Part shown: piece after piece, positions 1-12,215 of the stretch
Layout: the number at the start of each line of letters is the position of its first letter
Position numbering within the stretch: position 1 is the stretch's first letter
Assembly: GCF_014647075.1 (NCBI RefSeq)
Contig: NZ_BMOM01000001.1
Location: forward strand, 62,001 to 126,000
Reading direction: 5' to 3'
DNA from: Deinococcus aerophilus
Lineage (GTDB): Bacteria > Deinococcota > Deinococci > Deinococcales > Deinococcaceae
Length of the DNA stretch: 64,000 bases
Translations under genes and position numbers: made by a program
Notes under the pieces: model-generated
The model's database searches: none
The model's input: only the letters and a program-made list of their open reading frames with translations
Told to the model about the DNA's origin: nothing

Positions 1-678
1 GATGAGAGCAGCTACTACCTGCGCTCGTTTCCGGCCTGGGAATTCATTCCCACCCATGTGGTGAGCCCGCTGAGCGCCACGGCGGTGCGCCGCGCGTACT
101 TCGAGGAGCGCCTAGAAGAGGTTGCTGGGATGGTGCCGTCCGCCGTTCATGCCTTTCTGGATGCCTTTCGCGCCACCCCCGAGTACGGCGAACTGCGTGA
201 CGAGTACGTGTACCTGCGCGACTACCGCCGCGCCTGGGCCGACGCTCCGTTCGCGCCGGTGTTCGTCACTGCCGACGCGGTGGTCACCCGCAGCGGCCAC
301 GTGCTGCTGGTGCGCCGGGCCGGCATGCCCGGCCGGGGCCGCCTCGCCATGCCCGGCGGGTTTCTGGGCCAGGAGGAAACGCTGCTCGCCTGCGCCGCCG
401 GGCGGGTGCACGCCGAGACGGGCCTGCGCACCGGCACCCCACTTGCGGGCGCGCTGCGCGGTCAGGCGGTCTTCGATTACCCGGAGCGCAGCCTGCGCGG
501 ACGCACCGTGACGCACGCCTTTCATTTCGACCTGGGCATCGGCCAACTGCCCCGGCTGCAGGGCGGCGGAGACGACGGCGAGGCGCTGTGGATGCCGCTG
601 GGCGAGGTCCTCGCGCGCCCCGAGCTGTTCTTCGAGGACCATCACGCGATCATCGAGCACTTTTTAATGCGCGGGTGA
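1..678 (+). CDS. NMN adenylyltransferase / Nudix hydrolase (NadM-like), 3' part
   Basis: The frame is open from base 1, so the gene starts before the window; 225 residues are visible. The first 30 or so residues ([20 protein letters not shown]) resemble the end of an NMN adenylyltransferase domain, where [11 protein letters not shown] fits the conserved S-x-T-x-[IV]-R motif. From about residue 80 a Nudix fold follows, as in NadM-Nudix enzymes that join NMN to AMP for NAD synthesis and hydrolyse ADP-ribose. The Nudix box (about bases 355-429) is degenerate: where the family has RExxEExG this protein has GRVHAETG, losing two acidic residues. NAD synthesis probably stands; Nudix catalysis is doubtful. 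Confidence 0.85.
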   Translation, partial: DESSYYLRSFPAWEFIPTHVVSPLSATAVRRAYFEERLEEVAGMVPSAVHAFLDAFRATPEYGELRDEYVYLRDYRRAWADAPFAPVFVTADAVVTRSGHVLLVRRAGMPGRGRLAMPGGFLGQEETLLACAAGRVHAETGLRTGTPLAGALRGQAVFDYPERSLRGRTVTHAFHFDLGIGQLPRLQGGGDDGEALWMPLGEVLARPELFFEDHHAIIEHFLMRG

Positions 679-753
679 GGCATGGCTGAGGCGCCGCCCG
701 GAAGAAGGCGCACGACCGTGACGCGGTTCTCTGCGGCGGTGGCCGGCCCCGCC

Positions 754-759
754 TACACT
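754..759 (+). promoter_or_regulatory. -10 box of helicase gene, leaderless type
   Basis: TACACT lies 8 nt before ATG 768. No Shine-Dalgarno sequence is visible. Confidence 0.6.
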
Positions 760-767
760 GGACCGTG

Positions 768-3422
<2,655 letters not shown>

Positions 3423-3555
3423 AACGGCTGAGATGGCGGCATGCCCCGTCCTGGGGACCCGTCCTGAGCGCGACGGGGCCATTCGGGAGTCACTTTGCGG
3501 GCCTATTGACCCGGGAGGAAGGGCCGTATCCTGCCGGTTTCTGGGCACCCGGCAG

Positions 3556-3585
3556 TTGACCCCCCGCGCTGGCCCCCGCTATACT
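3556..3585 (+). promoter_or_regulatory. Promoter of tRNA-Gln
   Basis: TTGACC (3556-3561), 18-nt spacer, TATACT (3580-3585), about 56 nt before the tRNA. A weaker pair, TTGACC 3506 and TATCCT 3527 with a 15-nt spacer, lies upstream. Confidence 0.65.
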
Positions 3586-3641
3586 TCACAGCGCTGTTCG
3601 CGCGCTGCGCCGGGGCAGGGCAGCGGGAGAAGTCAAGGTAC

Positions 3642-3715
3642 AGGGATATGGTGTAATGGCAGCACAACAGATTTTGGATCTGTTTGTCTAGGTTCGAATC
3701 CTAGTATCCCTGCCA
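3642..3715 (+). tRNA. tRNA-Gln (anticodon TTG)
   Basis: Cloverleaf read by eye: acceptor AGGGATA pairs with TATCCCT, the anticodon stem ACAGA/TCTGT encloses a 7-nt loop with TTG at its centre, and the T arm is CTAGG-TTCGAAT-CCTAG. Discriminator base G and an encoded CCA end at 3715. TTG reads CAA (and CAG by wobble), so the tRNA carries glutamine. It is alone. The stretch 3716-3978 after it shows no gene and no clear terminator. Confidence 0.95.
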
Positions 3716-3965
3716 GAAAACGAACACAGACGCAGATCGGGCAGCTTTCCTCCACAGGAAGGCCGCCGCGTCTTTGGATGGGCTGCGGGCCACCGCAAGC
3801 TGACTGGGAGGTTCATGAGGCGCAAAGGGGGGCTGTCTCACGTTGCGTCAGCCTGCCTTCACCGGGCGTCAGGTGGCGGGGCGTAACGTGAATACAGAAG
3901 CGAGTTGCGCCGTGATCAGCGTACCGGGAATGCCCCGGTCCGGCGGATAAACCCTGCTTTCTCCC

Positions 3966-3971
3966 CGGAGG
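3966..3971 (+). promoter_or_regulatory. Ribosome binding site of the DUF4384 gene
   Basis: GGAGGT with 7 nt to ATG 3979 fixes the start. Confidence 0.7.
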
Positions 3972-3978
3972 TTCCCCC

Positions 3979-4596
3979 ATGACTGTTTCCTTCCTTAAAA
4001 AATCGGCCCTGCTGTTTGCTGCCACCACCGCCCTGCTGGGGTTGGCCGTACCTGCCGCCGCCGCGCCCAAGATCAGTGCCCAGAGCATCATCGTCAACCC
4101 CGTTCCCACCACGCTGCAGGCCCGCGTGTGGGTGGACCGCGATCCCAGCGGTGACCGCAATCCCGGCTACCGCATAGGCGAGCAGATCACGCTGTACACC
4201 AGCGTCAACGAGAACGCCTACGTGTACCTGTTCAACGTGAACCCGGACGGCAGCACCGACCAGATCCTGCCCAACCGCATCAGCGCGAGCAACTACGTGC
4301 GTGCCGGACAGACCCGCGCCTTTCCGGCGAGCGGCGACAAGTTTGTTTTCAATGTCGCTGGTCCCTACGGCCTCAACCGCGTTCTGGTGATTGCCAGCCG
4401 CCGCCCGCTGAGCCTTTCGGAACTCAGCAGCTACCGCAGCAGCGGTGACAGCTTTGCCACCGTCAAGCCGAGGAGCAGCCAGGGTCTGGCGCAGGCGCTG
4501 AGCATCGTGGTGGACCCGGTGCCCTCGCCCGTGACGCAGCCGGTGCCCCAGACAGACTGGATCAGCGACACCGCGTACTACACCGTCGCGTACTGA
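3979..4596 (+). CDS. Secreted DUF4384 domain protein
   Basis: 205 residues. Residues 1-28 form a Sec signal peptide: basic start (LKKS), hydrophobic core [15 protein letters not shown], cleavage near PAAA. The mature part holds a DUF4384-type beta fold, with [42 protein letters not shown] followed by QILPN, the hallmark of this family (seen in surface-associated proteins and some kinases). No catalytic residue is evident. It is probably exported across the inner membrane; its role is unknown. A strong terminator follows, so it is likely a single-gene transcript. Confidence 0.8.
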   Translation: MTVSFLKKSALLFAATTALLGLAVPAAAAPKISAQSIIVNPVPTTLQARVWVDRDPSGDRNPGYRIGEQITLYTSVNENAYVYLFNVNPDGSTDQILPNRISASNYVRAGQTRAFPASGDKFVFNVAGPYGLNRVLVIASRRPLSLSELSSYRSSGDSFATVKPRSSQGLAQALSIVVDPVPSPVTQPVPQTDWISDTAYYTVAY

Positions 4597-4608
4597 GGGT
4601 CTGCCCGG

Positions 4609-4648
4609 GGGGGCGGAGGGGGCCAGCGGCCTGCCTCCGCCCCCTTTT
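4609..4648 (+). terminator. Intrinsic terminator after DUF4384 gene
   Basis: 11-bp perfect stem GGGGGCGGAGG (4609-4619) / CCTCCGCCCCC (4634-4644) followed by TTTT. Confidence 0.8.
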
Positions 4649-4675
4649 ATGTGCTTCCTGCCACGACCCCACTGC

Positions 4676-4681
4676 TACACT
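4676..4681 (+). promoter_or_regulatory. -10 box of DUF4357 nuclease gene, leaderless type
   Basis: TACACT lies 8 nt before ATG 4690, which fixes that start over in-frame codons further upstream. Confidence 0.65.
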
Positions 4682-4689
4682 CGCCGCAG

Positions 4690-5802
4690 ATGCCCAGCGT
4701 GCAAGACCGAATGCGGGAGGCCGTCTGTGTCGTTCAGGAGTGGCTGACGCACATGTCCAATCCCGGCGAGGCCATCGTCCGGCAGGCCATCGTGCTGCGC
4801 GTGCTGCACGCCGCCGGCTTCGACATCTGGAACCCGGCCGAGGTCGTTCCCGAGGAAACCAACGGGAGTGGCAACCGCTCGGATTTCCTTATCCGCGCCG
4901 GAGCGGGCAAGTTCGCGCTGGAACTCAAGGGTCTGAAGGGAAACAGCGGTGATCTGAGGGGCAAGCCCTACGAACAGGTGGTGACCTACGCGGCGGGCGA
5001 GGGCACCCGCTGGGCCATGCTGACCAACGGCAAGGTCTGGGTGATTCTGGACCGGATGCACAACCCGGGGGGAACCTTCGAGGACCACGAGGTCCTGAAG
5101 CTGGAACTGGGACAGGAGGGCCACACCTTTGCCGACGATCTGGCCGCCCTGCTCGACGCTGGGATGTGGCGCAGGAACGGTTTTGCACAGGCTGTGAGGA
5201 CCGTGGCCGATCGCCAGCAGCGGCGACTGGACGAGGCACGCGTCCGCCGCGAAAAGACAGCGGTGGTGGAAGAAGTGATGGCGCGCTTCAGAATTCCCAC
5301 CTTTGAGCTGGCGGCGGACGCTGCGGTCAGGATGAATGAACTGACGGAAGCTGAGCGGGACGTCCTGCTGGGCGGGTCCAGATCCGGCGCGACGCCGCGC
5401 CGGGCGGAAACGGCTGGGCCGTCACTGCTGCCGACTCCTGCGGACAACGGCAAACGGCTGGACTTCGTGTATGAGTTGAAGGGCGCAGAAGCCCGCGCGG
5501 TCTACTGCCCCGCAGACGGCAGCTGGACCGTAAGGGCGGGCAGCACCGCTCTGAACCGGGTGCTGGCACAGGAGCGCAGCAATGCCCAGGGGGTCAGGAA
5601 GCGCAGGGCGGCCATGCTGGAGAAGGGCGAGATCATCGTCAGAGATGAGCGGCTGATCGAGTATGTTCGTGATGTCCGGTATACGAGTGCCAGCCTCTCT
5701 GCCATGGACATTGCCGGAGCGTCCCGCAACGGCTGGAGAAGCTGGAAAGATGCCCAGGGTCGCCCTGCACAGTACTACCGCCCTGGCCCTGAGCCGGACT
5801 GA
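4690..5802 (+). CDS. PD-(D/E)XK nuclease-like protein (HsdR N-terminal type) with DUF4357
   Basis: 370 residues. The first 150 or so resemble the nuclease domain found at the N-terminus of type I restriction subunit R: Glu27 in a helix, Asp65 in NRSDFLI, and the Glu78-Leu-Lys80 motif of FALELKG, followed by a conserved glutamine-containing segment YEQVVTYAAGEGTRWAMLTNG. A charged helical linker (about 165-215) leads to a C-terminal DUF4357 domain (VYCPADGSWTVRAGSTA ... ASRNGWRSWKD). No helicase, methylase or specificity subunit lies nearby, so it is not a complete restriction system. Its 3' end overlaps the convergent thioesterase gene by 28 nt. DNA cleavage, perhaps in defence or repair, is inferred from the active-site residues. 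Confidence 0.7.
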   Translation: MPSVQDRMREAVCVVQEWLTHMSNPGEAIVRQAIVLRVLHAAGFDIWNPAEVVPEETNGSGNRSDFLIRAGAGKFALELKGLKGNSGDLRGKPYEQVVTYAAGEGTRWAMLTNGKVWVILDRMHNPGGTFEDHEVLKLELGQEGHTFADDLAALLDAGMWRRNGFAQAVRTVADRQQRRLDEARVRREKTAVVEEVMARFRIPTFELAADAAVRMNELTEAERDVLLGGSRSGATPRRAETAGPSLLPTPADNGKRLDFVYELKGAEARAVYCPADGSWTVRAGSTALNRVLAQERSNAQGVRKRRAAMLEKGEIIVRDERLIEYVRDVRYTSASLSAMDIAGASRNGWRSWKDAQGRPAQYYRPGPEPD

Positions 5803-6167
5803 CCTACTTCCCGGCTCCTGCGGCTGACGGTCCCCGTGAACAGGGCCAGCACCTCGCCCGCCTCGCCGCGCCGCACCTCCACGCGGTAGGTGGCCAGGGT
5901 GCGGCCCACGCGCTCGGGGGTGGCCACCGCGATCAGCTCGTCTCCGGAGCGGGCAGCCCGGAAAAAGCTCAGGTGGGTGTCCACGGCCACGGCCTGCGCC
6001 TCCAGATTGCTGATCACCGCGAAGGCCTCGTCGGCCACGCTGAAGATCAGGCCGCCGTGGGCGGTGCCGTGCATGTTCAGGCCCGCGTCCGTCACGGTGG
6101 CGCGGACGCGGGTTACTTCGGGGGTGGCCTGCAGCACGGTCATTCCCAGGGTATCGGCGTAGTTCAT
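5775..6167 (-). CDS. PaaI-type hotdog thioesterase
   Basis: 130 residues, the usual length for one hotdog domain. The signature LNMHGTAHGGLIFSVADEAFA contains the HGG and downstream acidic residue of PaaI acyl-CoA thioesterases; AVDTHLSFFRAA is the second strand signature. It probably hydrolyses acyl- or aryl-CoA thioesters in the cytoplasm; the substrate cannot be read from the sequence. The start at 6167 is supported by TAGGCT (6179-6174) 6 nt upstream with no ribosome binding site. It ends inside the 3' end of the opposing nuclease gene. Confidence 0.85.
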   Translation of the reverse strand: MNYADTLGMTVLQATPEVTRVRATVTDAGLNMHGTAHGGLIFSVADEAFAVISNLEAQAVAVDTHLSFFRAARSGDELIAVATPERVGRTLATYRVEVRRGEAGEVLALFTGTVSRRSREVGQSGSGPGR

Positions 6168-6186
6168 GCCGCCAGCCTAACGCGCC

Positions 6187-7044
6187 TCAGCAGGGCTCAA
6201 ACGGCCACGCCACGTCGCCCGCCGGGTCACCGCCTTCCAGCGTGTTCCAGTCGTGCGGATAGACCTCGCGGGGGCTGAGCGCACTGGCCGTGCCGTGTGC
6301 CGCAGCGTGGGCACAGGCCGCGTCGTAGGCGTCCAGAATGCCGGGAAACGCGAACTGTGCCCGGGTCAGGGTGACGTAGGCCTCTACATGGGCCGGTTCC
6401 TCGCGCAGCACGAATGCCCCGCGGGGAGCCAGGTTGCCCCGGTACGGCACGCAGACCTCCACCGGACCGTCGCTGTCGGGATTGACCTGACCGTGGTATA
6501 CGACGAACGGGGCACCTGCCACAGCTGCGCCCGCCTCCACAACCATGCGCGGCAGTTCGTGGAGCTGCTGTTCTATAAAGCCGGGCAGGTCATCCACCCG
6601 CACATGGCGCGTCAAGGTCAGGACCGGCTGGGCGGAAACAGAACGTTGCTGAACATGAAAGTGCGAGGTCATGGCGGGTTCTCCTTGCAGGGAGCGGAGG
6701 ATGTAGTGGGCCAGGGCGCGGCGCCGGAGATGGTCGCCCTCGGCGGCGTTCCAGTGGGTCCGGATCAGGGGGGCCTGCTGGGGGGAAGGGGCGTCCAACA
6801 CGGCGCGGATGTCGGCCAGGGACAGTCCCAGTTGGCGCAACAGGCCGATCAGGCGGGCCTGGGGCAGCTGCCGGGGCGAGTAGTAGCGGTAGCCGCTGTC
6901 CGGGTCCACCCGTGCGGGCGCCAGCAGGCCCAGGTCGTCGTACAGCCGCAGGGCTTTCAGACTCAGGCGAGAGGCCTGGGCAAAGGCACCGATGGTCAGC
7001 GGCGCGTCGGGGTGAGGCGGCGTACAGGGAGAAAGGCTGTTCAT
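6187..7044 (-). CDS. MerR family regulator with GyrI-like effector domain
   Basis: 285 residues. The N-terminal MerR winged helix (LTIGAFAQASRLSLKALRLYDDLGLLAPARVDPDSGYRYYS, about residues 15-55) binds DNA; the C-terminal half, from MTSHFHVQQR, looks like a GyrI/BmrR small-molecule binding domain (YHGQVNPDSDGPVEVCVPY). Start 7044 is chosen because GGAG lies 6 nt upstream and because a longer version would run into the divergent gene. It sits behind a textbook MerR promoter that it probably controls itself. The ligand is unknown; a lipophilic or cationic drug is usual for this family. Confidence 0.85.
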   Translation of the reverse strand: MNSLSPCTPPHPDAPLTIGAFAQASRLSLKALRLYDDLGLLAPARVDPDSGYRYYSPRQLPQARLIGLLRQLGLSLADIRAVLDAPSPQQAPLIRTHWNAAEGDHLRRRALAHYILRSLQGEPAMTSHFHVQQRSVSAQPVLTLTRHVRVDDLPGFIEQQLHELPRMVVEAGAAVAGAPFVVYHGQVNPDSDGPVEVCVPYRGNLAPRGAFVLREEPAHVEAYVTLTRAQFAFPGILDAYDAACAHAAAHGTASALSPREVYPHDWNTLEGGDPAGDVAWPFEPC

Positions 7045-7072
7045 GGGGGGCTCCGCCTCCGGAGGTGGTCCC

Positions 7073-7103
7073 AGCATGGGGCCTGCCCCTGGGGCAGGGT
7101 CAA
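7073..7103 (-). promoter_or_regulatory. MerR-type promoter with dyad in a 19-bp spacer
   Basis: On the minus strand, TTGACC (7103-7098), a 19-nt spacer and CATGCT (7078-7073). The perfect palindrome CCTGCCCC-A-GGGGCAGG (7098-7082) fills the spacer, the arrangement that MerR activators untwist. Confidence 0.75.
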
Positions 7104-7134
7104 GCGGGCCGCGTGCCCGTTGCTCCGCGGCGGT

Positions 7135-7140
7135 TAGATT
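7135..7140 (+). promoter_or_regulatory. -10 box of glycerophosphodiesterase gene, leaderless type
   Basis: TAGATT lies 7 nt before ATG 7148. Confidence 0.5.
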
Positions 7141-7147
7141 GGGGGCC

Positions 7148-7837
7148 ATGACGCCGCTGTTGCTGGGCCACCGGGGAACGCCACGACTTCACCGAGAAAA
7201 TACGCTTTCAGGCTTTCAGGCCGCTCTGGACGCCGGACTGGATGGTGTGGAGCTGGACGTGCGCCGGCTCCGGGACGGCACGCTGGTTATTCACCACGAC
7301 GAGCACCTTTCCGACGGCCGCGCGCTGCCGGAGATGACGGCCGCCGACCTGCCCGCCGAGATACCCACGCTGGACGCCACGCTGGTCTGGGCCGCGCGGA
7401 CCGGCGCGTTCGTCAACGTGGAACTCAAGTTCGAGCGGGCGTGGCCGGACGACCGTGTGGCACGCACGCTGGACGCCATCCGCAGCCACGGCCTGAGCGG
7501 GCAGGTGATTGTCAGCAGCTTCAATCCGCTGCTGCTCGCCGCTGCCCGCCGCCACGCCCCGGACATCGCGCGCGGCCTGCTGATTCACCGGGCATACCGC
7601 CTGGGACCGTTGGACCTGGTGCCCGCCGCCATGACGTGGCTGAGGGCGGCGGCGCTGCACCCGCACCACACCCTGATCGACGCGGCACTCATGGACCAGG
7701 CCCGGGCCGGGGGCTGGCAGGTGAATACCTGGACCGTGAACAACCCCGCCGAGGTCATCCGCCTGACGGCGCTGGGGGTTCACACCCTGATCGGCGATCT
7801 GCCGGAGGTGCTGCAAACGGCCCGCCCGGAGTCCTGA
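7148..7837 (+). CDS. Glycerophosphodiester phosphodiesterase (UgpQ/GlpQ type, cytoplasmic)
   Basis: 229 residues without signal peptide, so cytoplasmic like UgpQ. It cleaves glycerophosphodiesters to glycerol-3-phosphate and an alcohol. Family motifs are all present: GHRGTPRLHRENT (general acid/base His and Arg), ELDVRRLRDG with metal-binding Glu and Asp, IHHDEHL, FVNVELKF, and WTVNNPAEV near the end. It lies upstream of ugpB-like genes, separated only by an opposing gene, so its product may feed on what the transporter imports. That link is an inference from position. Confidence 0.9.
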   Translation: MTPLLLGHRGTPRLHRENTLSGFQAALDAGLDGVELDVRRLRDGTLVIHHDEHLSDGRALPEMTAADLPAEIPTLDATLVWAARTGAFVNVELKFERAWPDDRVARTLDAIRSHGLSGQVIVSSFNPLLLAAARRHAPDIARGLLIHRAYRLGPLDLVPAAMTWLRAAALHPHHTLIDAALMDQARAGGWQVNTWTVNNPAEVIRLTALGVHTLIGDLPEVLQTARPES

Positions 7838-7861
7838 GGCCGGTTCAGGGCAGAAGCGTTC

Positions 7862-8698
7862 TCAGCGTTCCCAGTCCGAGCGGTAGTGCCGCGCGAAGTC
7901 CCCGATGGTATGGCCCTCACGGCCCGTCAGACGGCGCACATCCGGCGTGAGGGATGCGGTTTCCCCGGCCCGGATGGGCGGGTAGATGGCGGCGATGGCG
8001 CGCGCCTCCTCCTCGTCGCTCTCGCCGGTGGAGGTCATGAATTCCACGAAGCCGTCGTCATCGACCGGGCGGTAGGTGATGGAGTGGCCCAGCGCCTCGC
8101 TCAGGGCGGCGGCGACGGCATGGCGGTCAATGGACTGCGGACCGGTCAACGGGTAGACCTCGCCGTCGTGACCGGGCTGGGTCAGGACCGTCACCGCCGC
8201 CGCCGCGATGTCGCGCGTGTCGATGAAGCTGGTGGGATGCTCGCCGGCCGGTTCGGCAAATTCGTGGCGCTCACGGATGCCCTTCTGGAACATCTGGTTG
8301 TAGTTCTGCATGAACCAGTTGGGCCGCAGGATGGTCCAGGACAGCCCACTGTCCCGCACGACGTCCTCTGCCTCCCCGAGCGGATTGTCGCCCTGCTCGG
8401 CTCCAAAGCCCGATTGCAGAACCACCTGTTGCACGCCCGCCTCCCGCATCAGGTCCAGGCTGCGCCCCACCTGCTCCATCTCGATCGTCTCCGGCACGAC
8501 CAGATACACCGCCCGCACGCCCTGCAGGGCCGCGCGCACGCTCGCCTCGTCTCCGAAGTCGAAGCGCACCGCCTCGGCTCCGTCCAGCGTGAGCTGTTCG
8601 GGGTGGCGGGTCCCGGCCCGCACCGGCTGTCCGGCGTGTACCAGCTGGGGCACCAGCTCGCGGCCCACATTTCCAGTGGCGGCGGTCACAAGAATCAT
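7862..8698 (-). CDS. NmrA-like NAD(P)-binding protein
   Basis: 278 residues. MILVTAATGNVGRELVPQL is a Rossmann GxxGxxG nucleotide-binding start; FDFGDEASVRAALQGVRAVYLVVP and SWTILRPNWFMQN are typical of the atypical SDR (NmrA/TMR, QOR2-like) family, which lacks the classical YxxxK. These proteins act as quinone or aldehyde reductases or NADPH sensors; which applies is not visible. The start is supported by TACAGT (8709-8704) 5 nt before the ATG. It separates the glycerophosphodiesterase from the ugp-like genes. Confidence 0.8.
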   Translation of the reverse strand: MILVTAATGNVGRELVPQLVHAGQPVRAGTRHPEQLTLDGAEAVRFDFGDEASVRAALQGVRAVYLVVPETIEMEQVGRSLDLMREAGVQQVVLQSGFGAEQGDNPLGEAEDVVRDSGLSWTILRPNWFMQNYNQMFQKGIRERHEFAEPAGEHPTSFIDTRDIAAAAVTVLTQPGHDGEVYPLTGPQSIDRHAVAAALSEALGHSITYRPVDDDGFVEFMTSTGESDEEEARAIAAIYPPIRAGETASLTPDVRRLTGREGHTIGDFARHYRSDWER

Positions 8699-8821
8699 GC
8701 CTGACTGTAAGCCGCTTGTTGGTCCGCTGAGGCGTGTCTCAAGGGGGCCTCAAGACGGCGAGAGCGGTGGGCTGTACCCTGTGATTGCCGTCGGCGGCCC
8801 CCAAAATGAGAGCAAAACGGC

Positions 8822-8856
8822 TTGACAACGCCTTGATGAGAAGCGCTTACTCTAAT
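8822..8856 (+). promoter_or_regulatory. ugpB promoter with LacI-type operator candidate
   Basis: TTGACA (8822-8827) and TACTCT (8848-8853) flank and overlap the palindrome AAGCGCTT (8841-8848), part of a wider near-symmetric GAGAAGC/GCTTACTC. CG-centred sites of this form are typical of LacI/GalR sugar regulators. Alternative -10: TCTAAT at 8851. ATG 8860 is 6 nt after TACTCT. Confidence 0.5.
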
Positions 8857-8859
8857 CCC

Positions 8860-10143
<1,284 letters not shown>

Positions 10144-10228
10144 GCTTCTGCGTCCTGTGGTCGCCCTGCCTGCTGGTGGCATGGGCGGCCCTTTCCTGGG
10201 TCGCCGGGGCGCGGCGGACCGGACCACG

Positions 10229-10259
10229 GCGGGGCGGCGCAGGGTCGCCCCGCAAAAAA
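10229..10259 (+). other. Intergenic hairpin between ugpB and ugpA
   Basis: GCGGGGCG (10229-10236) pairs perfectly with CGCCCCGC (10246-10253), followed by AAAAAA. With no U tract it is more likely an mRNA-stabilising or partial-stop element than a terminator. Confidence 0.5.
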
Positions 10260-10325
10260 GCCTAGATTGGACCATCCGTTTCCCTGCTCCGGGCGTTTCC
10301 CTGGACCTTCCCCACAGCTGACCTC

Positions 10326-10332
10326 AGGAGGT
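10326..10332 (+). promoter_or_regulatory. Ribosome binding site that fixes a TTG start
   Basis: AGGAGGT with 7 nt to TTG 10340. Confidence 0.7.
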
Positions 10333-10339
10333 TGCTCCC

Positions 10340-11261
10340 TTGCTCAAACCCGCACAGACCACCGCCCCCACCGAGGAGAATGCGGTTTTCCGGGGCGCGG
10401 CCATGCCGTGGCTGTTTCTGCTGCCCAGCCTGATCATTCTGGGCGTCTTCATCTACCTGCCCGCGCTGCAGACGCTGCGGCTGGCGGCCTACAAGGCCAA
10501 CGTCATTCTGGGCACCGAGCGCTTCGTGGGCCTGGCGAACGTCACCGAGCTGCTGCTCAGCCCGGCGTACCGGCAGGTGGCCCTGCAGACCCTGATCTTC
10601 ATGGTCCTGACCGTGGGGCTGGGGCTGCTGTTCTCGCTGTCGTTGGCGTGGCTTGCGAGCCGGCCCATCCGCGGTTCCAAGTACTACCGTCTGCTGCTCA
10701 TCTACCCGTATGCCCTGAGCCCCGCGATTGCCGGAACGCTGTGGCTGTTCATGTTCAACCCGGAAATCGGCGTGGTCAATCAGATTCTGGGAGACCTGTT
10801 CAGCGTCAAGCCGCGCTGGCTGGACGATCCCATCCTGGCCTTCGGGCTCGTGACGCTGGCGGCCATCTGGAAGGGGCTGGCGTACAACATCGTCTTTTAC
10901 CTCGCGAGCATCCAGAACCTGCCCGGCGACGTGCTGGAGGCCGCCGAGATCGACGGCGCGACCCCGGCGCAGGTGTTCTGGCGGGTGGCGTTTCCACTGC
11001 TGACCCCCATCACCTTTTTCCTGGTGTTCACCAACATCATCTCGGCGCTGTTTGACTCGTTCGCGCTGACCGACATCCTCACCCGCGGCGGGCCGTACTA
11101 CCACCACGCGGGCATCACGACCTTTCTGGTGTATCAGCTGTACCAGGACGGTTTCGTGAACTTCAAGAGCGGTGTGGCCGCCGCGCAGGCCGCGCTGATG
11201 CTCGTGCTGGTCGCGTTTATCACGTTCATGCAGTTCCGGGTGGGCGAAAGGCGGGTGCACT

Positions 11262-11272
<11 letters not shown>
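10340..11272 (+). CDS. ugpA: ABC transporter permease, UgpA type
   Basis: 310 residues with six predicted membrane helices (first LFLLPSLIILGVFIYLPAL). The segment IYPYALSPAIAGTLWLFMFNPEIG is a strong UgpA-like signature, and EAAEIDGATPAQVFWRVAFPLL is the EAA loop that docks the ATPase. The start is TTG, chosen for its strong ribosome binding site. Its last 11 nt overlap the next permease, so the two are translationally coupled. No ATP-binding subunit gene is adjacent; a shared UgpC/MsmK-like ATPase elsewhere must serve it (inference). Confidence 0.8.
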
Positions 11273-12131
<859 letters not shown>

Positions 12132-12153
12132 GGAAGGGCAGACACAACGCAGC

Positions 12154-12190
12154 GAAGAGGGGAGGCCATAGAAAGCCTCCCCCTCTTCCT
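12154..12190 (+). terminator. Hairpin after ugpE
   Basis: GAAGAGGGGAGGC pairs with GCCTCCCCCTCTTC (one bulge), followed by a weak CTTA tail. It lies between convergent genes and may stop both. Confidence 0.6.
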
Positions 12191-12215
12191 TATGATGCTT
12201 CAGCTCAGCAGTGCC

